64,000 nucleotides of DNA from Antilocapra americana (taxonomy: Eukaryota > Chordata > Mammalia > Artiodactyla > Antilocapridae), in contig ML660213.1 in the NCBI GenBank assembly GCA_007570785.1, forward strand, positions 584,994 through 648,993. The letters run 5' to 3'. Of this stretch, positions 22,011-33,060 are shown one piece after another (the first letter of the stretch is position 1; every line of letters begins with the position of its first letter). A model generated the notes under the pieces. That model was not told the origin of the DNA. It saw only the letters and a program-made list of their open reading frames with translations, and searched no databases. A program made the translations under genes and the position numbers.

Positions 22011-23645
22011 CACAGTGTAATGAGTACTGAAACTTGTTCTTTTACTTCTGACCTTACTCTATGAAAACATTCCACCCTACTTGTGGGGAAAGTCTATCAC
22101 TAGTTAAATGTAACATGCCACTTGGGACCAAAAATGCAGAATTAAACAGATGTATAGGATTGCTATTGACTCAAACAATGACAGGGGGTTAGAGGTCCTG
22201 AATCCTCACAGTCAAAAAGCTTAAATACTAATATCACACTATTGATCAGAAGCCTTACTGATAACATAAACAGTCAATTAATACATTTGCATGTATACGT
22301 ACATATATACATATAGTCTATGCATTCATGACATGACTGACTTTATCTTAGTTTTTTTAGTGTTTCTAGGCTTTGTAGTTCATCTGAAAGTTTTTTTTTT
22401 TCAAATATCCACAATTTCCAATATATTTACTGAAAAAAATTCACATATAAGCGGATCTGTGCATTTCAAACTTGTGTCATTCAGGGGTCAACTGGAGTAT
22501 TTTTCTTAAGAGAAGAAAATAATAATCTTGTGTTTGAAGTCTTACCATTCTCAATAGTTCACTTAAGCATGCTTAGTACTTACAGTAGGCACACAAATTC
22601 ATATGTGGAATTACATCTAGCATTTACATCAAAAGGTAAAATCATTAGGAAAGATATTAACTTATTATTAATAAAAATGGTTGATTAGTAATCAAGAACA
22701 TTTTCATGGAAATGAACACAGATGCATATGAGGTTCTCAGACAGAAGAAATATGCCAAAGCAAATCAGTTTGTGTGGATTATTCCCTCATCAATGTCTGT
22801 TTTTAATGCAGAGATTATATCTGTATCATTTTAAAAAGACTAAAATAATAAAATTTAAAGGTAGACTATAAGAAAAATAGGCAAGTGAATAGATTACACT
22901 CTTATCAGCATACAGCTTAATTTTTATAAGTCAAATGTCATGCAATTGTGGAATTGTTCCATGGATAAGGAGACCTTCTGCATACTTATAATCCTGCATC
23001 AATATTTGAGGATGATAAAATACCTTGCTATTATAAAAATAAATAAGAATCAGTCCTCTATGTAATACATCAATACCATCTTTACACATCTTTTCATTAC
23101 TAGAAAAATAGACTATATTTTCCTGATAAACACAGCAATTTCAATATGTAGCATACTAGAATTATTGGGATATTTAAAGATATACAATTTCAGAGATTTG
23201 CTTTGATAGGGTTTGAGCTCAGAACTTAAAAATGTTAAAAAAAAATTATATCTTGTTTACAAACTAAAGTTGCTTGGATGACCCAGTCAAAATGTTTCAT
23301 TGAATTATATACTGTCTTTATACAAGACATAAAGATAAAAATATATCACAACACCAGAGGCAGGAAACTTAAAGCTGTATAGTAATATGATGTTTCCCAT
23401 AATCAAGGAGAAAAGGAAAAAAATATTAACATTTTCATAGGTGGGTCCTTTGTGAGGTCAACTCTGTTTGAATCTGACTTTTTATCTGCAGATCTTATCT
23501 ACTCTCCAATGTGTGTTTTTCCTCCAATATTCAAAGCTGCACTCACCTTTTAGTATTTTAAAGTCTCCCATCTCACACCCATACCCTGTGTTTTCCTGCT
23601 GGAATATATTGCTTCAATCTAACAGCTGGGAAAGGAGAGTATGTG
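22011..23645. other. AT-rich interval, nothing assigned
   Basis: No gene, RNA or repeat recognised over about 1.6 kb except short homopolymers (T10 near 22391). Short open frames such as 22291-22509 and 23468-23689 have no recognisable domain. Confidence 0.45.
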
Positions 23646-24285
23646 ATTCAGTTCAGTTCAGTTGCTCAGTCGTGTCCAATTCTTTGTGACAAAGCATGCC
23701 AGGCCTCCCTGTCCCCATCATCAGCTCCCGGAGTCTACTCAAATTCATGTCCAATGAGGTAGTGATGACATCCAACCATCTTATCCTCTGTTGTCCCCTT
23801 CTCCTCCTGCCTTCAATCTTTCCAAGCATCAAGGTCTTTTCCAATGAGTCAGTTCTTCACATCAGGTGGCCAAAGTATTGGAGCTTCAGCTTCAGCATCA
23901 ATCCTTCCAATGAATATTCAGGACTGGTTTCCTTTAGGATGGACTGGTTGGATCTCCTTGCAGTCCAAGAGACTCTCAAGAATCTTCTCCAACACCACAG
24001 TTCAATAGCATCAATTCTTTGGCACTCAGCTTTCTTTATAGTCCAACTCTCATATCCATACATGACCACTGGAAAAACCATAGCTTTGACTAGACAGACA
24101 TTTGATGACAAAGTAATGTCTCTGCTTTTTAATATGCTGTCTAGTTTGGTCATAACTTTTCTTCCAAGGAGCAAGTGTCTTTTAATTTCATGGCTGCAGT
24201 GATTTTGGAGCCCCCCAAAAATAAAGTCTGTCACTGTTTCTTTGTTTCCCCATCTATTTGCCATGAAGTGGTGGGACCAGATGCC
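23646..24285 (-). mobile_element. BovB 3' end, antisense
   Basis: The 3' terminus is at the left (CAGTTCAGTTCAGTTGCTCAG, reverse of the repeated ACTGAACTG terminus). The copy runs back through the C-terminal basic region and a block encoding, on the minus strand, M-Y-G-Y-E-S-W-T-I-K-K-A (frame 23857-24321). Breaks near 24285. Together with the sense copy at 24755 it makes an inverted pair. Confidence 0.95.
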
Positions 24286-24754
24286 AAGAATCAAGTGTGT
24301 GATAGCAGGACCATAAACCATCTCTCATGACACTCCAAGTCTTGCCATATACTCTCCTGCAGCCCTCCTCCACTGTGATTTCAATTAGCTTCATCTCCCA
24401 ATTTCCCTGAGTGGAATTTCTACCTTTGACTCTATCTCTCTACTAATGCATAGACACACACACACTAGCTATCCAGATTGGAATTACTGAGCTGTATGTC
24501 TCTCTCTCTCTGCCTTATATACATTTGTTCAGTGAAAAACATTAATTTTCAGAAGCAATGCAATCCAAACCCACATAAGGAAGTAAGGAAATGATTTTTT
24601 CTGACTATCTCATATTTCAAAGAATAAAAACAATAGATATATTATTATTCCTAAATACTTCTGGTTTGATTCTTTTATTCCTGGTTTTCAAATGAGACAC
24701 TTTAGATTCTACCAGAACTAAGAACGTATGGATGTGAGAAATAAGATGTACACA
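24286..24754. other. Spacer between inverted BovB copies
   Basis: About 470 bases not assigned to a repeat. It contains a short (CA)n near 24466 and a (TC)n run at 24499-24511. Confidence 0.4.
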
Positions 24755-25168
24755 TGTGAGAGTTGGATCATAAACAAGGCTGAAGTTGAAGAATTGATGC
24801 TTTTGAATTGTGTTGTTGGAGAAGACTCTTGAGAGTCCCTTGGATGGGAAGAAGACCAAACCAGTCAATCCTAAAGGAAATCAACTCTGAATATTCACTG
24901 GAAGGACTGATGCTGAAGCTGAAGCTCCAATGATATGGCCATCTGATGTGAAGAATTGAATCACTGGAAAATATTCTGATGCTGGGAAAGATTGAGGGCA
25001 AGAGGAGAAGGGAGTGACAGAGGATGAGATGTCTGTATGACATCACCAACTCAATGGACAGGAGTCTAAGCAAACTCCAGGAAATAGTGAAGGACTGGGG
25101 AGGGTGGAGTGCTACAGTCCATGGGTGGCAAAGAGTCAGACACAGCTGAGTAACTGAACAACAACAAC
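24755..25168 (+). mobile_element. BovB 3' end, sense
   Basis: Starts within GAGAGTTGGATCATAAAC (the same S-W-I/T-I block that the antisense copy carries) and runs to the terminus at AACTGAACAACAAC. 5'-truncated, about 410 bases. More diverged from the antisense neighbour than a simple inverted duplication would be. Confidence 0.93.
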
Positions 25169-25939
25169 AAAGAAATAAGAATGAGGAATTTTGCTGGGAT
25201 ATAGGTGGCTACTACTTTGGCTAAATGTGCAATTATTTGTAATACTACAATGTCCAGTTCTTAGGGGTCCACTTCATGTTCAGGTTCTGGAGAGAGAAGG
25301 TTTTTTTTCCTATTGTAGTTACATACGTGGCTTGTCTGAACTAACTGAAAATAAACCTCCACATTCCCCAACCTTTTGAAAAGTTTTCTGGGCTTTATAT
25401 GCAGGATAATCCGTGGTAAGAAAAGATACTAGAGAGCTTAATTTAGAGTCACCACACTGCTTGGTGAGACATTATATCTGTAATATCTAAGGATGTATGG
25501 TTGATTCATTCATCCTTTACTTAGGCATTAATTGATACACACAAGTTTTATTTCCTTTGCTCATTAAAAAAAAAGTCTACCTGCTATTGAAGGTTGTTTA
25601 GAGCATCTGCAGACTTTCTTCTTTACATTTCCTTTCTATATGATTTGCACAGCTAAATTTACATACTCTTCTACTTCAGGTCTTACTATACAGGCTTAGG
25701 CCCACATTGCTTTCCCATACCCTTCTATTATCTCTCAATGGCAATAATCCTCCCTAGTCCAGCAAAATGAACTCTACAGATCCCAAAGCACTCCTTATTT
25801 AGTCAAATAACATCATTTCTCATGGAAGTAGACACTTTGAATAGCTGAGAAGCAACAAGGATCTATTTCCAAGGGCTTGCTGTTCATTTCACGTATCAGC
25901 CCAAATGGGAAATCTCAGTTCAGTGATTCACAAAACATT
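25169..25939. other. No recognisable gene or repeat
   Basis: Unassigned sequence. The frame 25191-25379 is short and without recognisable domain. Confidence 0.4.
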
Positions 25940-26102
25940 TTCCTTAGGCAGATGTCAGGCTGATGGCATGAAAACCCCACAAGATGATTTTTAAAATGCC
26001 AGTTCTCAGTATCTCAGTAGGTCTGGGATATAATTCAAGTATTTACTTTGTAAAGCTCTTCTAAGTAATTATGATGCTAAGCCAAATTTGTGAACCTAGC
26101 TT
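25940..26102 (+). mobile_element. MER5A-like hAT (Charlie) relic
   Basis: Shows 'caggctgatggcatgaaaac', 'cagtaggtctgggat', 'gctcttctaagtaattatga' and 'tttgtgaacc', the order of the short non-autonomous hAT element MER5A. Very old, with no coding capacity. Confidence 0.6.
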
Positions 26103-26179
26103 TACTGTTTGCCATATAGCAGATCATAATGTTCTAAATTGTTTCAACATTTAATATATATGTTCATGAATCCCAAGGT

Positions 26180-26330
26180 TTCTCACCCAGTATCGATGTG
26201 ATCTTGGCCAAGTAAGTTAACATCTCAATGCTTAAGTTTCTTCAGTTATAGGTGTTTGGTGAGGATCAAATAAGTTGAATACATTAAAATGCTGAGAACT
26301 ACACCCAATACAGGAAGAAGTTATTATTTT
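26180..26330 (+). mobile_element. MIR SINE relic, sense
   Basis: Contains GTGATCTTGGCCAAGTAAG, then TTAAGTTTCTTCAGTTATAGG and 'aggatcaaataagttgaata', the conserved MIR core and its 3' continuation. Mammal-wide age. Confidence 0.8.
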
Positions 26331-26675
26331 CATTTTTTATTATTAACAATTTATTTTGAAATTCTCAAACATTTAGTAAGAGCTTATCATTAGGCATAGC
26401 ATTTCAAGCTTGGGGATATAAAAATAAAGAGCTTCCCACTTTGATGTTATCTCTGAGTGTGGTGTCTAAACAGATTTATAAATAAATAATAGATGTTCTT
26501 GGATCAAAGATCTAAATGGAAGAGTTAAAACTATATATCTCTTACGAAAAAAATACAGAGAGAAATCCTCATGAATTTGGATTTGGCAATGATTTCTTGG
26601 ATATAAGTCCAAAAGCACAGGCAATACCAATAACAATAAATTGAACCATAACAACATTTAAAACTTTTGTGCAAA

Positions 26676-26820
26676 CGTCAAACTCAGGGGTTCAAGAGGG
26701 AGGGAATATATATATATATGTATATATACACACACACACACACACCCCCCCAAGGCTGAGTCAGGCTGAGGTATGGCAAAAGACATCACAATATTGCAAA
26801 GTAATTATCTTCTAATTAAA
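26676..26820 (+). mobile_element. Artiodactyl L1 3' end with compound microsatellite
   Basis: Begins CTCAGGGGTTCAAGAGG and ends CTTCTAATTAAAAAAAATC, the 3' terminus of the same L1 group as at 15425. In the middle the usual TATGTATACC has expanded into (TA)n-TG-(TA)n-(CA)n-C7 at 26706-26751. Confidence 0.75.
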
Positions 26821-27229
26821 AAAAATCTGTGTAGCAAAAGACACTTTTCACAAAGTAAAAAGGCAACCCACAAAAAGGGAATGCATATTTGCAAATCACA
26901 TATCTGATAAAGGATTAACTTTCAAAATATATAAAGAGCTCCTACAATGCAACAACAACAGCAGCAGCAATAAAACTCAGTTGAAAAACGAGCAAAGCTA
27001 AATTTCTGGAATTAAAATAATAGTAATAAATGTTGCAAACATAAATATTTGGGTGAAAATGATGGTAAAAGAGTCATAAACTTGCTTTTGATTTGGTCTT
27101 GTCAGTTGGTTGTAAACTCTACTAGAAGGGAGCAGTGTAACCACAACGGTATCCCTTCACACCCTTAACAATGCTTATTATTAACAACACAAACACAGAT
27201 GAAAACTATCTCAATCAGAAAATAACAAA

Positions 27230-27665
27230 CGTTATGATGGTGGTTCATTTTATATGTTAACCTGGTTAGGCCATAGTGCCCAGACATTTGGTAAAACATC
27301 ATTATAGATGAGATTAACATTAGTTAGTAGACTTTGAGTAAAGCAGATTACCCTTCCTAATGTGGATGGACCTCATCCAATCTGTTGAAGACCTGAATAG
27401 GAAAATGACACACTTTTCTCAAGGAAAGTGAATTCTACCAACAGACTGCCTTACGACTCAAACTGTGGTGCCAATTCTTCTCTAGGTCTACAGTCTACTG
27501 GCCTACTTTACAAAGTTTGGACTTGCCAACCTCCACTACCACATGAGGTGATTTCTTAAAATAAATGAAAAATGAAGGGGAAAACATACATTTATACACA
27601 TACACACACACACATATATATTTGGTGCGTTTATTCTATCAGTTCTGTTTCTCAGGAGAATCCTA
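27230..27665 (+). mobile_element. Old interspersed mammalian repeat, family not named
   Basis: Starts GATGGTGGTTCATTTTATATG and ends TCTGTTTCTCAGGAGAATCC. I know this text, with 'cctcatccaatctgttgaag' in the middle and an AATAAA-bearing CA/TA-rich stretch before the end, as a dispersed mammalian repeat, but I cannot assign its class with confidence. It lies between two pieces of the old L1. Confidence 0.5.
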
Positions 27666-28595
27666 ATAGACTAACAGTGTGCAAAAATTAAAACCTTTGT
27701 GCACTTCTGGGGGAAATGAAAAATGGTACAGCCACTATGGAAAACAATATGGCAATTACTCAAAAGTTAAATATAGAATTACCACAGGATTCAGCATTTC
27801 CAATTCTGGGCACAGACACAAAAGAAGTAAAGGCAGTAACTTGAACAGGTATTTGCACTCCCATGTTTATAGCGACATTATCACAGTAGCCAAAAGCCAG
27901 AAGCTAATGTCCTTCAGTAAGTGAAATGGATAAACAAAATATCGTATATACACATACAGTGGAATATCATCCAGACTAAAAAGAAAGGGAATTCTGACTC
28001 ATGCTACACATGGATGAACCTTGAGATATTATTCCAAGTGAAATAAATCAGCTATAAAAGGGTGAATAGTACATGATTCCACTTCCATGAAGTATCCAGA
28101 GTAGCAAATTCATAGAGATTAAAGAGTAAAATGATAAGGGCCAGGGGATTGAGGTGGTGGTATGTGGGGAGGAATGGAGAGTTATTATTTAATGGGTACA
28201 TAGTTGAGTCTTGCAAGATAAACAGCATTCTGGGGATTGGTTGCACAATGATGTGACACTATGTAACACTTAAAAATGGTTAAAACATTAAAATTTATGT
28301 GAAAAAATAATTTCCCTTTACTATATTGAAAAAGGCAACTTTAAAAATTAGTATATTTAGAATTTAAATGGAATTAAGCATAAATAGCTCTGAGTTAACA
28401 GAAGAAAGTAATGCTGAACTCTGGTAGGTTAAGATGGAAGGGCAGTAAGCTCTTTTTATAGACAATGCATTGTCTATAAAAAGATAATCCTATCTCAAGG
28501 CACTGAGAAAAAAGGATCTGAGAAATAGAGTGAAAAGATGGTGCTTGCAGTCTTTGGAGACATGAGAATCTCTCATAGAATTTCAAGTATGTCAA

Positions 28596-28705
28596 ATGGC
28601 AACTCAGTCCAGTATTCTTGCCTGGAAAATTTCATGGACAGAGGAGCCTGGTGGGCTTCAATCCATGGGGTCGCAGAGTCTGACAGACCAAGCACGCAAA
28701 CAAGA
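28596..28705 (+). mobile_element. Bov-tA-type SINE, sense, 5'-truncated
   Basis: Only the body and tail, from 'atggcaactcagtccagtat' through 'ccatggggtcgcagagtctg' to a short tail. The head is absent. Confidence 0.9.
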
Positions 28706-28916
28706 TGGTGCAAAATATTGAAAAAAGAAAAAGTTCAAAAGAATGGAGGACTTTTATCATTTTCAAACATGAATGATCATTCAAATTGTCTTAAAAATAC
28801 AGTTTCACAGCTCTTTTCTTTGGACTGCATGGATGATTCTGTAGTTTAGACAAATTTGAAAATTGTTTGCTAGATCATATAATGTCTAGGACTCCAGACC
28901 GTATCTTGAAAGTTCA

Positions 28917-30165
28917 TTTCAGTTCAGTTCAGTCACTCAGTCATGTCCGACTCTTTGCGACCCCACGGACTGCAGCATGCCAGGCCTCCCTGTCCATCAC
29001 CAACTCCCGAAGTTTACTCAGACTCATGTACATTGAGTCAGTGATGCCATCCAACCATCTCATCCTCTGTCGTCCCCTTCTCCTATCACCTTCAATCTTT
29101 TCCAGCATCAGGGTCTTTTCAAATGAGTCAGCTCTTCACATGAGGTGGCCAAAGTATTGGAGTTTTCAGCTTCAGCATCAGTCCTTCCAATGAATACTCA
29201 GGGTTGATCTCCTTTAGGATGGACTAGTTGGATCTCCTTGCAGTGCAAGGGACTCTCAAGAGTCTTCTCCAACACCACAGTTCAAAAGCATCAATTCTTC
29301 GGCGCTCAGCTTTCTTTATAGTCCAACTCTCACATCCATACATGACTACTGGAAAAGCCATTGCCTTGACCAGACAGACCTTTCTTTCTTTCTTTTTTTT
29401 TTTTTAACAAAGTAATGTTTTTGTTTTTTAATATGTTGTCTAGGTTGGTCATAACTTTCCTTCCAAGGAGCAAGTGTCTTTTAATTTCATGGCTGCAGTC
29501 ACCATCTGCAGTGATTTTGAAGCGCCCCAAAATAAAGTCTGCCACTGTTTTCACTGTTTCCCTATCTATTTACCAAGAAGTGATGGGACCGGATGCCATG
29601 ATCTTAGTTTGCTGAATGCTGAGCTCTAAGCCAACTTTTTCACTCTCCTCTTTCCCTTTCATCCCAAGGTTCTTCAGTTTTTCTTCACTTTCTGCCATAA
29701 GGGTGGTGTCATCTGCATTATCTGAAGTTATTGATATTTCTCCTGGCATTCTTGATTCCAGCTTGTGCTTCATCCAGCCCAGCATTTCTCATGATATACT
29801 CTGCATATAAGTTAAATCAGCAGGGTGACAATATACAGCTTTGATGTAATCCTTTTCCTATTTGGAACCAGTCTGTTGTTCCATGTCCAGTTTTAACTGT
29901 TGCTTCCTAACCTGCATAAAGATTTCTCAAGAGGCAGGTCAGATAGCCTGATATTCCCATCTCTTGAAGAATTTTCCACAATTTGTTGTGATCCACACAG
30001 TTAAAAGCTTTGGCATAACCAATTAAGCAGAAATAGATGTTTATTTTCTGGAACTCTTCTGCTTTTTTGATGATTCAGTGGATGTTGGCAATTTGATCTC
30101 TGGTTCCTCTGCCTTTTCTAAAACCAGATTGAACATCTGAAAGTTCACAGTTCACATATTGTAAG
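28917..30165 (-). mobile_element. BovB 3' half, antisense
   Basis: The 3' terminus is at the left (AGTTCAGTTCAGTCACTCAG). The copy extends back through the catalytic region; the minus-strand frame 29570-29785 reads N-A-D-D-T-T-L-M-A, so the conserved Tyr of YADD is Asn. It ends near 30165, in the RT fingers region. A (TTTC)3-T13 run at 29381-29405 replaces the normal TTTGTTGGCAAAG spacer. Frames on both strands are decayed pieces. Confidence 0.95.
29381..29405. repeat. (TTTC)3 plus poly(T) expansion inside BovB
   Basis: Simple-sequence growth at a naturally T-rich spot of the antisense BovB. Confidence 0.85.
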
Positions 30166-30761
30166 AAGTCTTGAATGTGTGTTAATGTCTCATAAGCAGA
30201 GTTACTTTTATAAAATTCCCTTGGTGTGGTAGTTTAGAGAATAGATTTGGGGATGAAGGAATGGAGAAAAGACTGGTTATAAAGCAATCAAAGAGCCAAG
30301 GTTAACTGTATAATGAACAAGATGTGATATGTAGGATGAAAGAGGAGAAGTTAGTCATGATCATTAGCTTTATATATGGGTGATTCATTGTATAATGATG
30401 CATCTAACTAACGTGGGAGATTAAAATTTTAACAATTATTTATATAATGACCACCATGAATTCCATGAAGCAGATAAAATTTTAGTATAAAACGACAAAT
30501 TTTATTTTAGAATATGCATACAAGGAATTCTAAGGACAGAGAATATTAAATACAAGCAAGAAACCATACAGAGCATAACTCGACTATGAGTATAACTAAA
30601 GCATATTGAGTGATGACTAGCTGCCAGGACACAGGGATCAGCTACACCATAGTAGGCACAGTGGACTAGGATTCTGCATATCCTCTGTCACAAAACAATG
30701 AAAAACAGGAGTACCCTGTGGATGTGGATTTTGGGATCACTCACTTATAAACTATTTATAC
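30166..30761. other. No recognisable gene or repeat
   Basis: Unassigned AT-rich sequence between two LINE fragments. Confidence 0.4.
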
Positions 30762-31741
30762 TCAATTTTTTTTCAGCTATAGATACACATATATCCCCTC
30801 CCTTTTGAACTTTCCTCCTCTCCCTCCCCATCCCACCCCTCTAGGTTGATACAGAGCCCCTGTTTGAGTTTCTTAGCCATACAAAAAATTCCCATTGGCT
30901 ATCTACTTTACATATGGTAATGTCAGTTTCTATGTTACTCTTTCCATATATCTCACTCTCTGCTCCCCTCTCCCCATGTCCACAAGTCTATTCTCTATGT
31001 CTGTCTCTCTGTTGCTGCCTTGTAAGTAAATTTTTCAGTACCATTTTTCTAGATTCTCCACATGTGCATGAGAATACAATATTTATCTTTTTCTTTCTGA
31101 CTTACTTCACTCTGTATAATACTTCTAGGTTCATCCACCTCATTAGAACTGACTCAAATGCATTCCTTTTTATGGCTGAGTAATATTCCGTTGTGTAAAT
31201 GTTCCACAACTTCTTTATCCATTCATCTGTCAATGGACATCTAGGTTGCTTCCATGTTCTAGCTATTGTAGATAGTGCTGCAATGAACAATGGGATACAT
31301 GTGTCTTTTTCAATTTTGGTTTCCTCTGGGCATATGCTTACAATTGGGATTGCTGGGTTATATGATGGTTTTATTCCTAGTTTCTTAAGGAATCTCCATA
31401 CCATCTTTCATAGTGGCTGTATCAATTTACATTCCCACTAACAGTGCAGGAGCATTCCCTTATCTCCACACCCTTTCCAGCATTCATTGTTTGTAGACTT
31501 TTTGATGATGTCCATTCTGACCAGTGTGAGGTGATATCTCATTGTAGTCTTGATTTGCATTTTTCTAATAATGAGCAATGCTGAGAATCTTTTCATGTGT
31601 TTGTTAGCCATCTGTATGCCTTCTTCGAAGACATGTCTGTTCATGTCTTTTTCCTACTTTTTGATTGGGTTGTTTGTTTTTTCTGGCATTGAGTTGTATG
31701 AGCTGCTTGTATATTTTGACAGTTAATCCTTTGTCAATTTT
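30762..31741 (-). mobile_element. Artiodactyl L1 3' end plus ORF2 C-terminus, antisense
   Basis: The 3' UTR comes first (T-run at 30766, C-rich 'ccctccccatcccacccc'), then ORF2. The minus-strand frame 31102-31404 (100 codons) encodes the C-terminal region with R-T-W-K-Q-P-R-C-P, followed by E-Y-Y-S-A-I. A further frame 31438-31644 continues upstream after a stop. A possible short duplication TCAATTTT lies at 30762-30769 and 31734-31741. 5'-truncated and dead. Confidence 0.92.
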
Positions 31742-31748
31742 AAGTGCA

Positions 31749-32409
31749 CCTCAGAAGAGGAGTTCAAAGAAAATTGAGGAAAATGGTCGTAAGAGAGGAG
31801 AACCAAGAAATTCAGTGTTTTGTTACTTTCTAGGTTTGACAAGGCCAACTGGTCAGGAGAGACCTGCCATTGAAAAGACAGCCTTCTACAATCACAGATC
31901 CTAATGGGGAGGCGCCATGCTATGGTGGATGGGCATTTGAGGAAGCACCGTGGTCTGTCAGGAGACATGGGGAGAGGGGAAATGTGGGGAAGGGTTTTCA
32001 CTGTGGTTTCAGTGGGAAGGAACAGATGAGGCAGGGTAAGTGGGTCTAGGATTGTACAGTTTGAATCATTTCATCAGGCTCTGGGGCAGAGGGGCTGTTC
32101 CTAGTTGTCTGGTCCCTGGTCCAGGAGTGATTAGGGTAGATGAGCAGTGGCCAGGATTATGATAGGTAGATAGAGGAGGTGGTTTGGGATGTGGGCTCTA
32201 GATGGACTGGTTGACATTTGAATGAGATGCTTCTCTAGAAATTGGTTATCCTGGGAAGGACCATCTCTCCTGGGTCAACAAGGTACAGATATTGATGCAT
32301 CAGAGTGCACAAATCAAAAGATATAGTTAAAACAGTCCTATAGCAAGGAAACCATTTAAACCAGGAGTGTCAGTAAGAAAGGTTCAGTAGTTCCAGATTC
32401 TGGCATTCT
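31749..32409. other. G-rich block of unknown origin
   Basis: Clearly richer in G than its surroundings, with phrases such as 'ggtctgtcaggagacatggg', 'catcaggctctggggcagag' and 'tggtttgggatgtgggctct'. It has the feel of a dispersed repeat or an LTR-like element, but I cannot place it. Frames 31665-31904 and 31723-32001 overlap on opposite strands and lack domains. Confidence 0.3.
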
Positions 32410-33060
32410 AGAAAGAGGTGGTATCCTAAGAGGCTACAGATGACATCAGTAAGTATGTTCTGTCCAGTGTTGTGACCAAATTCAAGTGGCAATCATTTAG
32501 ATGGTAGTTGAAGTTTAGAAAGGAAGGAAAGCAATATAAACTGTCTTATAAATCAAATTAGTTTTGAAGGTAAAGAGAGCACTGGGGTAATACCTAGAGG
32601 GGATAGTTATCATTTTATTTTTTCAGAGGAAGACTTGGACCTCTTTTATAGACTGAAATGAAAGGGGAGATCTGAAAGATGGAAAAACTGTAGGTAACTA
32701 ATGGAGCAAATTTCTGAAGGAATAGGATATGAAGTCCAGGTGCAAAATTGCCATGATTAGGTGAAACAACTGTTTTCTTGGGTGCATATGTACTTGTGCA
32801 GATGTGGATGTGAATGTAGATGAGATCATAACTTCTGATGACATCTATCATCTTCATGTAGTGGGTGAAAGGCATATGCTGACAGTTTAAAAGTTGAGGG
32901 GAAAAGAGACACAGATGTAAAGAACAGGAGAAATCTAAACCAAGAGTAACTCAAAATAGCAGTTTACAATTAAAACTTTTGTAGCATCTTCAGTAAAGAA
33001 CAGTAAACGTGTAGAAAAATAATGAGACAGAAAAATAGGTTTGGGCTTCAAAAAGTGTCA
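32410..33060 (-). mobile_element. L2 ORF2 relic, antisense
   Basis: The plus strand contains 'gagcactggggtaatacctagagggg', 'gaaatgaaaggggagatctg', 'taactaatggagcaaatttc' and 'tgcagatgtggatgtgaatg'-like stretches in the order of the reverse-complemented L2 ORF2 upstream of the RT palm. Highly diverged. No coding use. Confidence 0.5.

Larger units (their letters stand above)
26480..28320 (+). mobile_element. Old L1 (late ORF2 and 3' UTR), sense, interrupted
   Basis: Pieces at 26480-26675, 26820-27005 and 27670-28320 follow L1 ORF2 into its 3' end: 'ggatttggcaatgatttctt', 'ccaaaagcacaggcaatacc', 'ctcctacaatgcaacaac', 'gggggaaatgaaaaatggta', then the 3' UTR text 'gtggtggtatgtggggagga'. Two segments (26676-26820 and 27230-27665) are foreign and listed separately. 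Non-coding. Confidence 0.8.

Noticed and set aside
31102..31404. 100-residue frame as a host gene exon
   Set aside because: Matches the L1 ORF2 C-terminus and continues as the L1 3' UTR.
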